Part shown: one piece after another, positions 17,721-24,736 of the stretch | Layout of the letters: each line of letters opens with the position of its first letter | Position numbering within the stretch: the stretch's first letter is position 1 | Assembly: GCF_000813145.1 (NCBI RefSeq) | Contig: NZ_BAZF01000012.1 | Location: 102,032 to 166,031, forward strand | Direction of reading: 5' to 3' | Length of the DNA stretch: 64,000 bases | Source: Geobacter sp. OR-1 | Lineage (GTDB): Bacteria; Desulfobacterota; Desulfuromonadia; Geobacterales; DSM-12255 | Program-made: the position numbers and the translations under genes | The notes under the pieces: generated by a model | The model's input: the letters and a program-made list of their open reading frames with translations, nothing else | Told to the model about the DNA's origin: nothing | Databases searched by the model: none

Positions 17721-17903
17721 ATGGCGCTGACCGTCGAAATCAAAAATAACAAGCTCTGCATTGAAATCGACTTGGAAAATCCGACACCGTCAGCATCCGG
17801 AAAAACTCTCGTGGTCGCTAGCACCAGAGGGAATGCAGTAACTGATGCAATGGTTGATGGAAAGCCAGTTACCATCGGGTTGAATGCGTACATCAAACCG
17901 TAA
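17721..17903 (+). CDS. Small conserved-looking unknown protein (60 aa)
   Basis: ATG 17721 follows GGGGAG with a 6-nt gap. The product begins MALTVEIKNNKLCIEID and contains PSASGKTLVVAS; it looks like a small beta-rich protein of the kind often carried on mobile elements. Its stop codon overlaps the next start (TAATG), so the two genes are coupled. No function can be assigned. Confidence 0.6.
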   Translation: MALTVEIKNNKLCIEIDLENPTPSASGKTLVVASTRGNAVTDAMVDGKPVTIGLNAYIKP

Positions 17904-18163
17904 TGAAGGCAGAAGTCTATTCAATAACCTACCGGATGCCACTGACAAATACCCAGCAGGCCAAACTTGACAGAAAATGGCCTGATGGCTCGCCTTTCAT
18001 CACCTACGAGAAGATTGATGCCCTGCTTGAGCCGCTTCCGGTAGAAGATGTCTATTGGTCAGCTCAGTCAGGGCAATTTCTCTACTTCACTGTTCGTGGA
18101 GATGATATAGAGGGTACGGTTGCAGAGATTATTTATCGCCTACAGGAAAAGCTTGGTAAGTAA
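17903..18163 (+). CDS. Small unknown protein (86 aa)
   Basis: Begins in a TAATG overlap with the preceding 60-aa gene. The product is a compact soluble protein (MKAEVYSITYRMPL...) with no recognised motif. It belongs to a run of four short, same-strand genes (17440-18405) that lead into the frameshifted DnaQ-like exonuclease, which looks like mobile-element cargo. Confidence 0.55.
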   Translation: MKAEVYSITYRMPLTNTQQAKLDRKWPDGSPFITYEKIDALLEPLPVEDVYWSAQSGQFLYFTVRGDDIEGTVAEIIYRLQEKLGK

Positions 18164-18180
18164 AATCAGGAGTCAGTCTT

Positions 18181-18405
18181 ATGGAAATCGATCGCCGCAG
18201 TTTGCGCAACCTTATAAGTAAACGAAGGAATGAGATTGAACAGGCTGTTGAAGGTACCGGTTATCTGGCACGTACTGTAATCGGTGTCGGAACCTTTTTG
18301 CTCGATAATGAAGTGAACCTCGATCTGCTGCCAGCAAAACAGCTGGCAACTTTTGAAAAATTCCTCAACCCTCTGCTGGAAAAACCCAATAACAGGACTG
18401 ACTGA
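18181..18405 (+). CDS. Small unknown protein (74 aa)
   Basis: ATG 18181 has CAGGAG about 8 nt upstream. The protein is helical and charged with no recognised domain. It ends 4 bp before the exonuclease start, so it is likely co-transcribed with it. Confidence 0.5.
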   Translation: MEIDRRSLRNLISKRRNEIEQAVEGTGYLARTVIGVGTFLLDNEVNLDLLPAKQLATFEKFLNPLLEKPNNRTD

Positions 18406-18409
18406 TAAC

Positions 18410-19022
18410 ATGGGAAACTACACCACCATAATCATAGACTTTGAGACTACCGGGCTGTCACCGAATTATGGAGACCGGACGATAGAAGTCGGTGCTGTCC
18501 TTGTTTCCAATAATCAGATCGAGGAACGTTTCCAAAGTCTTATGAATCCTCGAATAAAGATATCAAGTTTCATCGAAGACTACACCGGCATTACCAACAG
18601 AATGCTGTCTAAAGCCCCGGATATCAACGACGTGATGAAGAAACTGAAGTCATTTATCGCGAGGCATCATCTCGTTGCTCACAATGCCTCTTTCGACTCA
18701 AGATTCCTTGATGCTGAGTTTAGTAGGATTAACCACAAAAGAGTCAATGAGTTTGCCTGTTCCATGTTGATTTCGAGAAGGCTCTACCCTAATGCCCCGA
18801 ATCATAAGCTTGAAACACTTGTACGCTACAAAAACTAAAACAGACGGCATACATCACAGAGCGCTTGCGGATGCCGAAATGACAGCACACCTCTGGATCA
18901 ATATGATTAACGACATAAAGTCAGACTACTGCCGAAAAGATGTCCCATTCGGACTCATGCAGCAACTGGCTAAGACAGCGAAAAAGAAAGTTCCCCAACT
19001 TTTAGCCGTGGCAGGAGCATAG
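18410..19022 (+). pseudogene. DnaQ-like 3'-5' exonuclease, split by a frameshift at an A5 run
   Basis: The first frame (ATG 18410 to stop 18838, 142 aa) holds the DEDDh exonuclease motif I IIDFETTGLSP and motif II VAHNASFDSRFLD. It stops right after LETLVRYKN. The missing motif III HRALADAEMTAHLW is found immediately downstream in the +1 frame, ending at 19022. Removing one A from the A5 run at 18830-18834 joins the two into about 203 aa with the natural order of the family. Without motif III the short product should be inactive. It is either a real frameshift mutation, a slippage site or a sequencing error. The neighbouring SRAP gene is broken too. Confidence 0.85.
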
Positions 19023-19028
19023 CCTGAC

Positions 19029-19231
19029 ATGTGCGGACGCTTCGTCATCGACTTCAACCCAGAGATATTGACTGTAGTGTTCGGAGTTGCGGATCCCCCG
19101 CCAATTGCCACCGTTACAATATCGCTCCAACCCAAACGGCTCCATTCATTCGCAGTTACAGCGATAAAACCCTTGCCTCAGACATAAGGTGGGGGCTTGT
19201 CAGTTATATTAACATTAGAATGAAACCTTAA
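19029..19231 (+). pseudogene. SRAP (YedK/HMCES-like) peptidase remnant, frameshifted and truncated
   Basis: Begins MCGRFVIDFNPE, the invariant start of SRAP proteins, whose Cys2 forms the crosslink to abasic sites in DNA. The frame then breaks; RYNIAPTQ and IRWGLV, the next conserved blocks, lie in another frame. Adding one C to the C5 run at 19095-19099 restores the order. The rejoined piece is only ~67 aa and stops at 19231, against about 200-230 aa for the family, so it lacks most of the domain. The 3' end abuts the stop of the phosphoesterase on the other strand, which suggests a deletion or insertion boundary here. Confidence 0.8.
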
Positions 19232-19233
19232 GA

Positions 19234-20025
19234 CTACATTTCAATTACCAGCTGCCGGTCGTACTGCGGATTGACCTCCACATCCTTGTAACCATAGGGA
19301 TTCACAACCACCCGGGTTTTGCCGAGAGAGTAGTCGAACGAGTTGTGGGTATGGCCATGAATCCAAAGATCGGGGCCATGGTCGATAATCTCATTGGAGA
19401 GATCGGTCATGAAGGCGCAGTTGAGGCTGTCTCCCCGGAACCGCTGATGAATCGACTGGGGTGATACGCCATGATGAGTCACCACGACCGTTTTCTTATC
19501 TCCGGCGATTGCCAGTGCCTCGAAGATATAGTGTTTTGATTTCTGAAACAGATTTACCGTCTCTTCCGGCATGAGTCGCGTTCCATCTGCCTTTTTGATC
19601 AAGACAAAGTCGTTCATGTTCTTCCGGGCGTACTGCATCTTGAAGAAATCTTTCCCGAGAAAATCAGTCCAAAGTGTTGTCCCGATAAACATGACACCAT
19701 TGATTTCAACTGAATCGTTTTCAAGAAAATGGACGTTCTTGGGGAGCGACAGTTTGGCTTTCAGCTCCTCGATGCGCCCGAAAAAATCGTTGTGATAGAA
19801 GAAGTGGTTACCTTCGACATAGATGACGGCAAGGAAATGCTTGGCTAGGAGACTGACAACCTTGAGCCAGGTCTCTTGGCGGTGAGCCAGACCGATATCG
19901 CCGGCAACCAGGGCAATCGTTTCCTTATCAGTCGGCAGCGGTGGGATTACCATCTCCAGGATGCGGGGAATCTCGTTGGGCTTCCAGAATTCAGCATGAA
20001 TATCGGAAAAGGGACGGACAAGCAT
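19234..20025 (-). CDS. Calcineurin-like metallophosphoesterase
   Basis: A 263-aa protein. ATG at 20025 is preferred over the GTG at 20040 because GGAGAG lies just upstream. The metal-binding blocks are FSDIHAEF, GDIGLA, GNHFFY, VVTHHGVS and HGHTHNSF, the full calcineurin-like set for two metal ions. The protein is cytosolic by appearance. The substrate cannot be told from sequence; relatives act on phosphodiesters, nucleotides or dinucleoside polyphosphates. It is transcribed toward the SRAP remnant and is downstream of the recombinase on the same strand, separated by that gene's terminator. Confidence 0.88.
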   Translation of the reverse strand: MLVRPFSDIHAEFWKPNEIPRILEMVIPPLPTDKETIALVAGDIGLAHRQETWLKVVSLLAKHFLAVIYVEGNHFFYHNDFFGRIEELKAKLSLPKNVHFLENDSVEINGVMFIGTTLWTDFLGKDFFKMQYARKNMNDFVLIKKADGTRLMPEETVNLFQKSKHYIFEALAIAGDKKTVVVTHHGVSPQSIHQRFRGDSLNCAFMTDLSNEIIDHGPDLWIHGHTHNSFDYSLGKTRVVVNPYGYKDVEVNPQYDRQLVIEM

Positions 20026-20124
20026 TGTTCTCTCCAACACAATAAGCAGATGCCCAAAGTATCCGGTAATATACCTGAAAAAGGTGTGAGTTCTGGATAA
20101 TTATACTAATGGAGCATGTCAGTC

Positions 20125-20178
20125 AAAAAAGCAATGCCGCATGAATGTACCATTTTTGTACTCGAAAATGCGGCATTG
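20125..20178 (-). terminator. Rho-independent terminator of the recombinase gene
   Basis: On the minus strand, 44 nt after the recombinase stop, an 11-bp perfect stem (CAATGCCGCAT with ATGCGGCATTG) is followed after one base by six T. The 25-nt loop contains two short GTAC palindromes, so the fold may be compound. The T-run direction fits the minus-strand gene. Confidence 0.75.
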
Positions 20179-20221
20179 AGCAGCGTCAGTACCACCATAG
20201 CATATTGCAGAGACGGTATAC

Positions 20222-21187
20222 TTAAATCACTACTTTAATTGCTTTTGTATGTCGTGCTTTTCGGCGTTCCTCAACATGACTGTACTTTGCCGCAGTTGCA
20301 GTATTGGAGTGTCGTAATGTCTCCTGCACTACCTTTATGTCTCTAGTTGCCTGATATAGCAGGTGACCGCAGGTGTGACGCAGTGCGTGGCAGGATAGTC
20401 CTTCTTTCTTTATCCCGGCTTTACGCAGATACCCGTCAATAACTGAGTTGACTCCGATCCGACTAATTCTACAACGCGAATTTCCACCCTTACTTATTGA
20501 CACAAAAAGCGGCGTACCATCCGTGTCAGACTCTACATCGCCTAAATGCTCAAGATATTGGCTGATAACGAGAAGGGTATCCTCACATGGGTAGATGTAA
20601 GCATCTTTACCTTTGCCGTGAACGAGCATTCTGGCTTCTCCCGGATCTTCGATATGTTCGATGTCATCGATATTCGCTCGGGAAATTTCGACTCGACGCA
20701 AACCCTCTATAACCATAAGGGCAATCATTGCGCGATCTCGCAGCGCTCTGATGCTATCATCATGCGGGATTACCCGGAAAAGAAGTTCAGCCTCGCCGGC
20801 AGTCAAGTGGAGAATTCGCTCTGAGGCCTGACGTTCTCTTGGTGCTTTCACATCTGCCGCAGGGTTCGTAGCGATCAAGCCTCTATCCAAAGCTGCTTGA
20901 TAAAAACGCCTCATTGTTGTCAACTTAAGAGAGATTGTCGCGTGTTTCGCGTCGCATCCCACTAAAAACTGCCGGTATAGCTTTGCATCTTCACGACCGG
21001 CCCGTCCAGGATCAATTCCATTTTCTCGACACCATTGAATCCATTGACCGATATGGCAAAGATATGTCTTTATAGTGTCGTCTCGGGCATCGCCATTGGC
21101 GACATCCAGCTTGAACCATTCCGAGGCAATGGTCATCAGCGACTTGCTTTTTGATTCGCCGAGTACGGGGAGCAGAATGTCTTGCAT
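20222..21187 (-). CDS. Tyrosine recombinase / integrase (XerC/D-like)
   Basis: A 321-aa tyrosine recombinase starting at ATG with AGGAGA 6 nt upstream. The N-terminal ~110 residues form the SAM-like core-binding domain. Catalytic residues are all present: R164 in GLRRVE, Lys in HGKGKD (192-194), H267 and R270 in CHALRHT, H293 in LRHSN and nucleophile Y302 in KYSHV. It is the only mobility gene seen and lies in the middle of the debris region, flanked by a terminator and by strong inverted repeats, so it probably marks an integration point in the island. No tRNA or duplicated attachment site was found nearby. Confidence 0.92.
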   Translation of the reverse strand: MQDILLPVLGESKSKSLMTIASEWFKLDVANGDARDDTIKTYLCHIGQWIQWCRENGIDPGRAGREDAKLYRQFLVGCDAKHATISLKLTTMRRFYQAALDRGLIATNPAADVKAPRERQASERILHLTAGEAELLFRVIPHDDSIRALRDRAMIALMVIEGLRRVEISRANIDDIEHIEDPGEARMLVHGKGKDAYIYPCEDTLLVISQYLEHLGDVESDTDGTPLFVSISKGGNSRCRISRIGVNSVIDGYLRKAGIKKEGLSCHALRHTCGHLLYQATRDIKVVQETLRHSNTATAAKYSHVEERRKARHTKAIKVVI

Positions 21188-21330
21188 GGAATCTCCTGAA
21201 AATTACCCCTAAAAAAACGGCTTCCAAATTTGCCCTACAATCGATTTTCTCGGACTGGGTGTACCCTAGGTAACCCCCAGAATTTCAGCCAAGGTAATTT
21301 TGGACAATCAGATACCGATTTTTACGACTG

Positions 21331-21370
21331 TTTATTACTATACATAATTAACCTTATGTATAGTAATAAA
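21331..21370. repeat. 17-bp perfect inverted repeat upstream of the recombinase
   Basis: TTTATTACTATACATAA and its exact reverse complement are separated by 6 bp (TTAACC). It lies about 145 bp upstream of the recombinase start. The arms are AT-rich, with no T-run dependence on one strand, so an operator, an accessory recombination site or part of the attachment region is more likely than a terminator. Confidence 0.7.
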
Positions 21371-21424
21371 TAATCTATATTTGTCAATATTGAAACTGTC
21401 CGTGAATAAATGCATGCAATGTCA

Positions 21425-21444
21425 TGTACTGTATGTACAGTACA
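21425..21444. repeat. 20-bp palindrome, possible operator
   Basis: TGTACTGTA-TG-TACAGTACA is a perfect 9-bp inverted repeat with a 2-bp spacer, ending 4 bp before the stop of a small minus-strand gene and upstream of the recombinase. It is the right size for a dimeric repressor site. It resembles an SOS box only superficially, since CTG and CAG are 6 bp apart rather than 10. Confidence 0.5.
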
Positions 21445-21448
21445 CAAT

Positions 21449-21649
21449 CTAGCGATGTCGAATATTCTGTTTTATAATGCCAGTTTCAACTATACGGATG
21501 ACAGGTGGTGTCGTTTTCCACCCAGAGTCAGATCGACCGGTGCATATCCGACAATACCCGCCGATATAGAGTCGTTGGAGTTTGGGTAGTGCCTCAACTG
21601 CCGGGTGCGATTCACCACCCGAACCGCATCCGGCAACTGTCAGTATCAT
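21449..21649 (-). CDS. Small putative lipoprotein (66 aa), possibly start-damaged
   Basis: The product begins MILTVAGCGSGG, where LTVAGC is a lipobox. The annotated ATG leaves a signal peptide of only seven residues. The frame continues upstream as a plausible longer signal (RNWVVLLMILTVAGCG) but has no start codon before a stop, so the true start may have been lost or may be non-standard. No function can be assigned. It belongs to a cluster of small envelope genes on the minus strand. Confidence 0.4.
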   Translation of the reverse strand: MILTVAGCGSGGESHPAVEALPKLQRLYIGGYCRICTGRSDSGWKTTPPVIRIVETGIIKQNIRHR

Positions 21650-21700
21650 TAACAGGACAACCCAGTTCCGGATGATAAGTGCTGCTTCAGCATAATAGGC

Positions 21701-21895
21701 TCATCCATTCTTAACCCACCTGAGCAGCCAATATCCGATCATGGCAGGGATGGCCGAGGGGAGCAAAAATGCCCCTAGGCGGAACCTCAACCCGAAAAGC
21801 ATCAGCAGCATCCCGACAATCAGCAAGATGACACCAACAATCATGGCAAGTCCCTTTTTGGCTTTTTCCGAAAATATCGGTTCACATTCACTCAT
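21701..21895 (-). CDS. Small membrane protein (64 aa)
   Basis: Two hydrophobic segments are visible (AMIVGVILLIVGMLLMLFGL and the FLLPSAIPAMIGYWLL stretch) after a short charged N-terminus MSECEPIFSEKAKKG. It ends RWVKNG. It is unrecognised and probably sits in the inner membrane. It is 51 bp upstream of the small lipoprotein on the same strand. Confidence 0.5.
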   Translation of the reverse strand: MSECEPIFSEKAKKGLAMIVGVILLIVGMLLMLFGLRFRLGAFLLPSAIPAMIGYWLLRWVKNG

Positions 21896-21962
21896 TGCAA
21901 CTGCTCCGCCCCTATGGTCTGTGGTAAGCCGATAGCGCGATCATGGTATTCAATCCGGATAG

Positions 21963-22296
21963 TCACTTCGATATACGTAGGTTTGATGCACTCCTATTCC
22001 GATCAGCTGGCGATTGATAGTAACCATTTTTTTTAACATACAAGTACGCGATATAGATGCACGGAATGATTACAAATAGTCCTAACGGGAAAAAAACTGA
22101 TTGCAGCACCAACTACAGCGAGGCTGAGGATTATCACAATCAATTTGCCTAGAAGGCCTAATACTGTACCAGTACAGAAAACGATGAATGAAACGGCAAT
22201 TCCAGCGACACCCCAAAGTATTGCAAGTATCGATTTGGTAACAATGCCGATCAAGCCAAGTGCCGCAAGAGCAAGTATTACAAGTATGATATTCAT
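21963..22296 (-). pseudogene. Small multi-spanning membrane protein, frameshifted at a T7 run
   Basis: ATG 22296 lies behind GGGAGGTG, better than the ATG at 22311. The N-terminal part is very hydrophobic (MNIILVILALAALGL...) with three membrane segments. In the current frame it ends at 22033 with an odd hydrophilic tail. Removing one base from the homopolymer at 22090-22096 continues the protein with a fresh hydrophobic helix (GLFVIIPCIYIAYLYV) and a basic tail, ending at 21963, about 110 aa in all. The longer reading is clearly the natural one. A sigma-54-like promoter sits just upstream. Confidence 0.6.
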
Positions 22297-22330
22297 ATAG
22301 ACACCTCCCATGTGTTTTGAGTAGGTAATA

Positions 22331-22345
22331 TCAATTGTTGTGCCA
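22331..22345 (-). promoter_or_regulatory. Possible sigma-54 promoter for the small membrane-protein gene
   Basis: On the minus strand, TGGCAC-AACAA-TTGA matches the -24 element perfectly and the -12 element except that GC reads GA, with the correct spacing. The predicted start of transcription, about 22320, would leave a ~23-nt leader before ATG 22296. A sigma-54 activator is encoded divergently 108 bp away, which makes the match more interesting but does not prove it. Confidence 0.35.
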
Positions 22346-22406
22346 AGTTAAAAAACCATTAAATATGGTAATATAGGATGCAGTAGGAATATCAAGCCTG
22401 TTTATG

Positions 22407-22412
22407 TATAAT
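22407..22412 (+). promoter_or_regulatory. Possible -10 box for the sigma-54 activator gene
   Basis: A consensus TATAAT lies 40 bp before the activator start at 22453. The -35 position (TAGGAA, 17 bp spacing) is weak, which would suit a low-level or activator-dependent promoter. A short inverted repeat ACCAT-TAAAT-ATGGT at 22355-22369 lies upstream and could be an operator. Confidence 0.4.
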
Positions 22413-22452
22413 ATAACTTGTATTAAAATAAATTATCTTATACAAGGTGCGT

Positions 22453-23976
22453 ATGAAAAAAATACTATTCGCTTGGATAGGCAACAATGACCTTCTTGCA
22501 GCAGCAAACGACGGCAAAACAGGAATAGGCCCGATTTGCCAGGCTGCAACCACGCGAGATTTTGCCGAGGCGGTTTTACTTTCTAATTATCCGAAAGATA
22601 AAAGTGCGAATTATTGCGGCTGGCTCTCAAAACGTGCTGATTTACCGATTAAATTAAACGTAATCTACCTTGAAGATCCAACCGACTTTCGTTCGATTTA
22701 TGATCATGCGAAGATGGAAGTACGAGCATACCTGGAAAATCAAAAGAATTCAGTAGAACTAACTTTTCACCTATCCCCTGGCACCCCTTCGATGGCTACA
22801 GTTTGGGTTATACTCGCAAACTCACTCTTTACTGCCAAACTCATTCAAACCTCGTCGGAACGAGGACTTAAAGATGTTGAACTGCCATTTGATATTGCAG
22901 TTGATTATCTCCCTGATCTAATAAAACGTAAAGACGAAGAAATTGGCGCGCTTTTTGATAGGACCGACCACGATGCCACGGAATTCAGCAGCATCATGCA
23001 CCGCAGCAAGATTATGAAGCGCCTTATAGCAAGAGCAATGACTGTTGCCCCCCATTTCCTTCCAGTTCTTATCCAAGGTGAATCCGGAACTGGCAAGGAA
23101 CTTCTGGCTGCGGCGATTCATAAGGCAAGTTTATTCAAAGGGGAATTCGTTGCAGTAAACTGTGGAGCTATTCCTTCGGAACTTGTCGAGTCAGAGCTTT
23201 TTGGGCACAAAAAAGGGGCCTTCACTGGAGCCACAAGCGACAAAGCAGGCTATATTAGGGCAGCTAAAGGAGGAACACTTTTTCTTGATGAAGTTGGTGA
23301 ACTACCCCCAGCAGCACAGGTCAAACTTCTGCGGGTTCTTCAGGAGGGAACTTATTCTCCCGTTGGGGCGACAATTTCAGAAAAGACGGATGTACGAATA
23401 ATTGCTGCCACTAACCGGAATTTAGTTGAAGAGATTAGTGCAGGTAGATTTAGAGAAGATCTATTTCACCGTCTCGCTGTAGCAATCCTGCAAATCCCGC
23501 CTTTAAGAGAGCGCGAAGGAGACATTGGACTTCTTATCGACTACTTGCTTGACAAGGCAAATGAGAGGCTTTCCGCCGGCAGAGATTACTCTCCGAGAAA
23601 GTTGACAGCTGCTGCCAGAACGATTCTTCTTCAGCACAATTGGCCCGGAAATGTTAGGGAGTTGCAAAACACCATGATCCGAGCAGCGCTCTGGGCCAGT
23701 AGTAATCTTTTAGAAAGACATGACATTCAAGATGCTCTGTTGCCAATACCTCAGCGAGATAAAAAAGGTGATGTTCTCGGACGACCGCTAGGGGAAGGAC
23801 TTAACTTAGAAAATACTATGGGAGAAGTCGCCCGACATTATTTAGAAAGGGCCATGAAGGAGTCTGGGGGCAACAAGTCTAAAGCGACAAAACTGTTAAA
23901 CTTCAAAAATTATCAGACATTGGATAATTGGCTAAAAAAGTATGGTATTGCTGTAACAGTAGATGAAGAAGATTGA
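22453..23976 (+). CDS. Sigma-54-dependent activator with N-terminal CARF-like sensor domain (RtcR-type)
   Basis: A 507-aa regulator; ATG 22453 is preferred to GTG 22447. Residues 1-~160 form a sensor domain with MKKILFAWIGNNDL and HLSPGTPSMATVW (SPGTP at 108-112), which resembles the CARF fold of RtcR-type regulators. The AAA+ core has Walker A GESGTGKE at 209-216, the sigma-54 contact GAFTGA at 255-260, Walker B GTLFLDEVGE and NWPGNVRELQN. The C-terminus has a Fis-like helix-turn-helix (NKSKATKLLNF). CARF domains are known to bind cyclic oligonucleotides, so the likely role is to switch on sigma-54 transcription when such a signal appears. The vWA gene follows by 47 bp. The same N-terminal domain recurs in the nuclease at 28454-30214. 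Confidence 0.88.
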   Translation: MKKILFAWIGNNDLLAAANDGKTGIGPICQAATTRDFAEAVLLSNYPKDKSANYCGWLSKRADLPIKLNVIYLEDPTDFRSIYDHAKMEVRAYLENQKNSVELTFHLSPGTPSMATVWVILANSLFTAKLIQTSSERGLKDVELPFDIAVDYLPDLIKRKDEEIGALFDRTDHDATEFSSIMHRSKIMKRLIARAMTVAPHFLPVLIQGESGTGKELLAAAIHKASLFKGEFVAVNCGAIPSELVESELFGHKKGAFTGATSDKAGYIRAAKGGTLFLDEVGELPPAAQVKLLRVLQEGTYSPVGATISEKTDVRIIAATNRNLVEEISAGRFREDLFHRLAVAILQIPPLREREGDIGLLIDYLLDKANERLSAGRDYSPRKLTAAARTILLQHNWPGNVRELQNTMIRAALWASSNLLERHDIQDALLPIPQRDKKGDVLGRPLGEGLNLENTMGEVARHYLERAMKESGGNKSKATKLLNFKNYQTLDNWLKKYGIAVTVDEED

Positions 23977-24023
23977 ATATTTCAATTAGTTATCCATAAC
24001 AAGTCAATAAGGAGGCTACGCTC

Positions 24024-24725
24024 ATGTTTGATCCCGCAAAATTTACAACTTCTGCTCCTAAACCCCTCCCAGTCTGCTTGCTTCTCGATGTCAGTGGAAG
24101 TATGTCCGGGGCCAAAATCGACAACCTCAATAAAGCTGTTGAGGATATGCTGGATACATTTGCGCATGAAGAAAAGATGGAAACCGAGATTCTCGTTTCC
24201 GTCATCACATTCGGAAGCCAGGTTGAATTGCATGTTCCTTATACCAAGGCTTCTCAGGTGCAATGGCAAGGTCTAAAGGCAGATGGTATGACCCCGATGG
24301 GAACCGCTCTCAAAATGGCCAAGTCTATGATTGAGGATAAAGAGGTCACTCCGTCCCGTGCCTACCGCCCAACTATCGTCCTTGTTTCTGACGGGCAGCC
24401 AAATGACAGCTGGCAAAAGCCTCTGGAGGACTTTATTTCCGAAGGACGTTCTTCCAAGTGTGACCGCATGGCAATGGCTATTGGGCGTGATGCAGATGAG
24501 AAGGTTCTTAAGCGTTTTATTGAAGGCACGCCCCATGACCTTTTTTACGCTGAAAACGCCGGGCAGCTGCATGAGTTTTTCCAGCGTGTGACCATGTCAG
24601 TGACTATGCGTAGCCAGTCAAAAAACCCGAATGTGGTACCGGCGTCAGTTGAGGTTGACGAGAATGTTGCATCAAAAATTGCAGCATCAATTGCTGTCGT
24701 AAATGATGAACAGGGTTATTGGTAG
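24024..24725 (+). CDS. vWA-domain protein with intact MIDAS (TerY-like)
   Basis: A 233-aa von Willebrand A domain protein behind a strong AGGAGG site. The metal-binding MIDAS is complete: DVSGSMS, the Thr in DGMTPMG and the Asp in VSDGQPND. It has no signal peptide, so it acts inside the cell, probably as a metal-dependent protein-interaction module. It overlaps the translation-initiation region of the next gene and sits in an array with an AAA ATPase, a pairing (vWA plus AAA) often used to remodel or load partner proteins. A second, smaller vWA lies at 30211-30789. Confidence 0.9.
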   Translation: MFDPAKFTTSAPKPLPVCLLLDVSGSMSGAKIDNLNKAVEDMLDTFAHEEKMETEILVSVITFGSQVELHVPYTKASQVQWQGLKADGMTPMGTALKMAKSMIEDKEVTPSRAYRPTIVLVSDGQPNDSWQKPLEDFISEGRSSKCDRMAMAIGRDADEKVLKRFIEGTPHDLFYAENAGQLHEFFQRVTMSVTMRSQSKNPNVVPASVEVDENVASKIAASIAVVNDEQGYW

Positions 24726-24736
24726 GAGGTTATATG

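Noticed and set aside
20222..21187. tRNA-associated attachment site for the recombinase
   Set aside because: No tRNA-like cloverleaf or matching direct repeats could be seen around the gene within the window.
21425..21444. TGTACTGTA-TG-TACAGTACA read as an SOS/LexA box
   Set aside because: CTG and CAG are separated by 6 bp, not the 10 bp of the E. coli-type box; kept only as a generic palindrome.
23977..24023. Sigma-54 promoter in front of the first vWA gene
   Set aside because: No TGGC-N-GC pair with correct spacing was found in the 47-bp gap or the preceding ~150 bp; the operon may be transcribed from the activator's own promoter.
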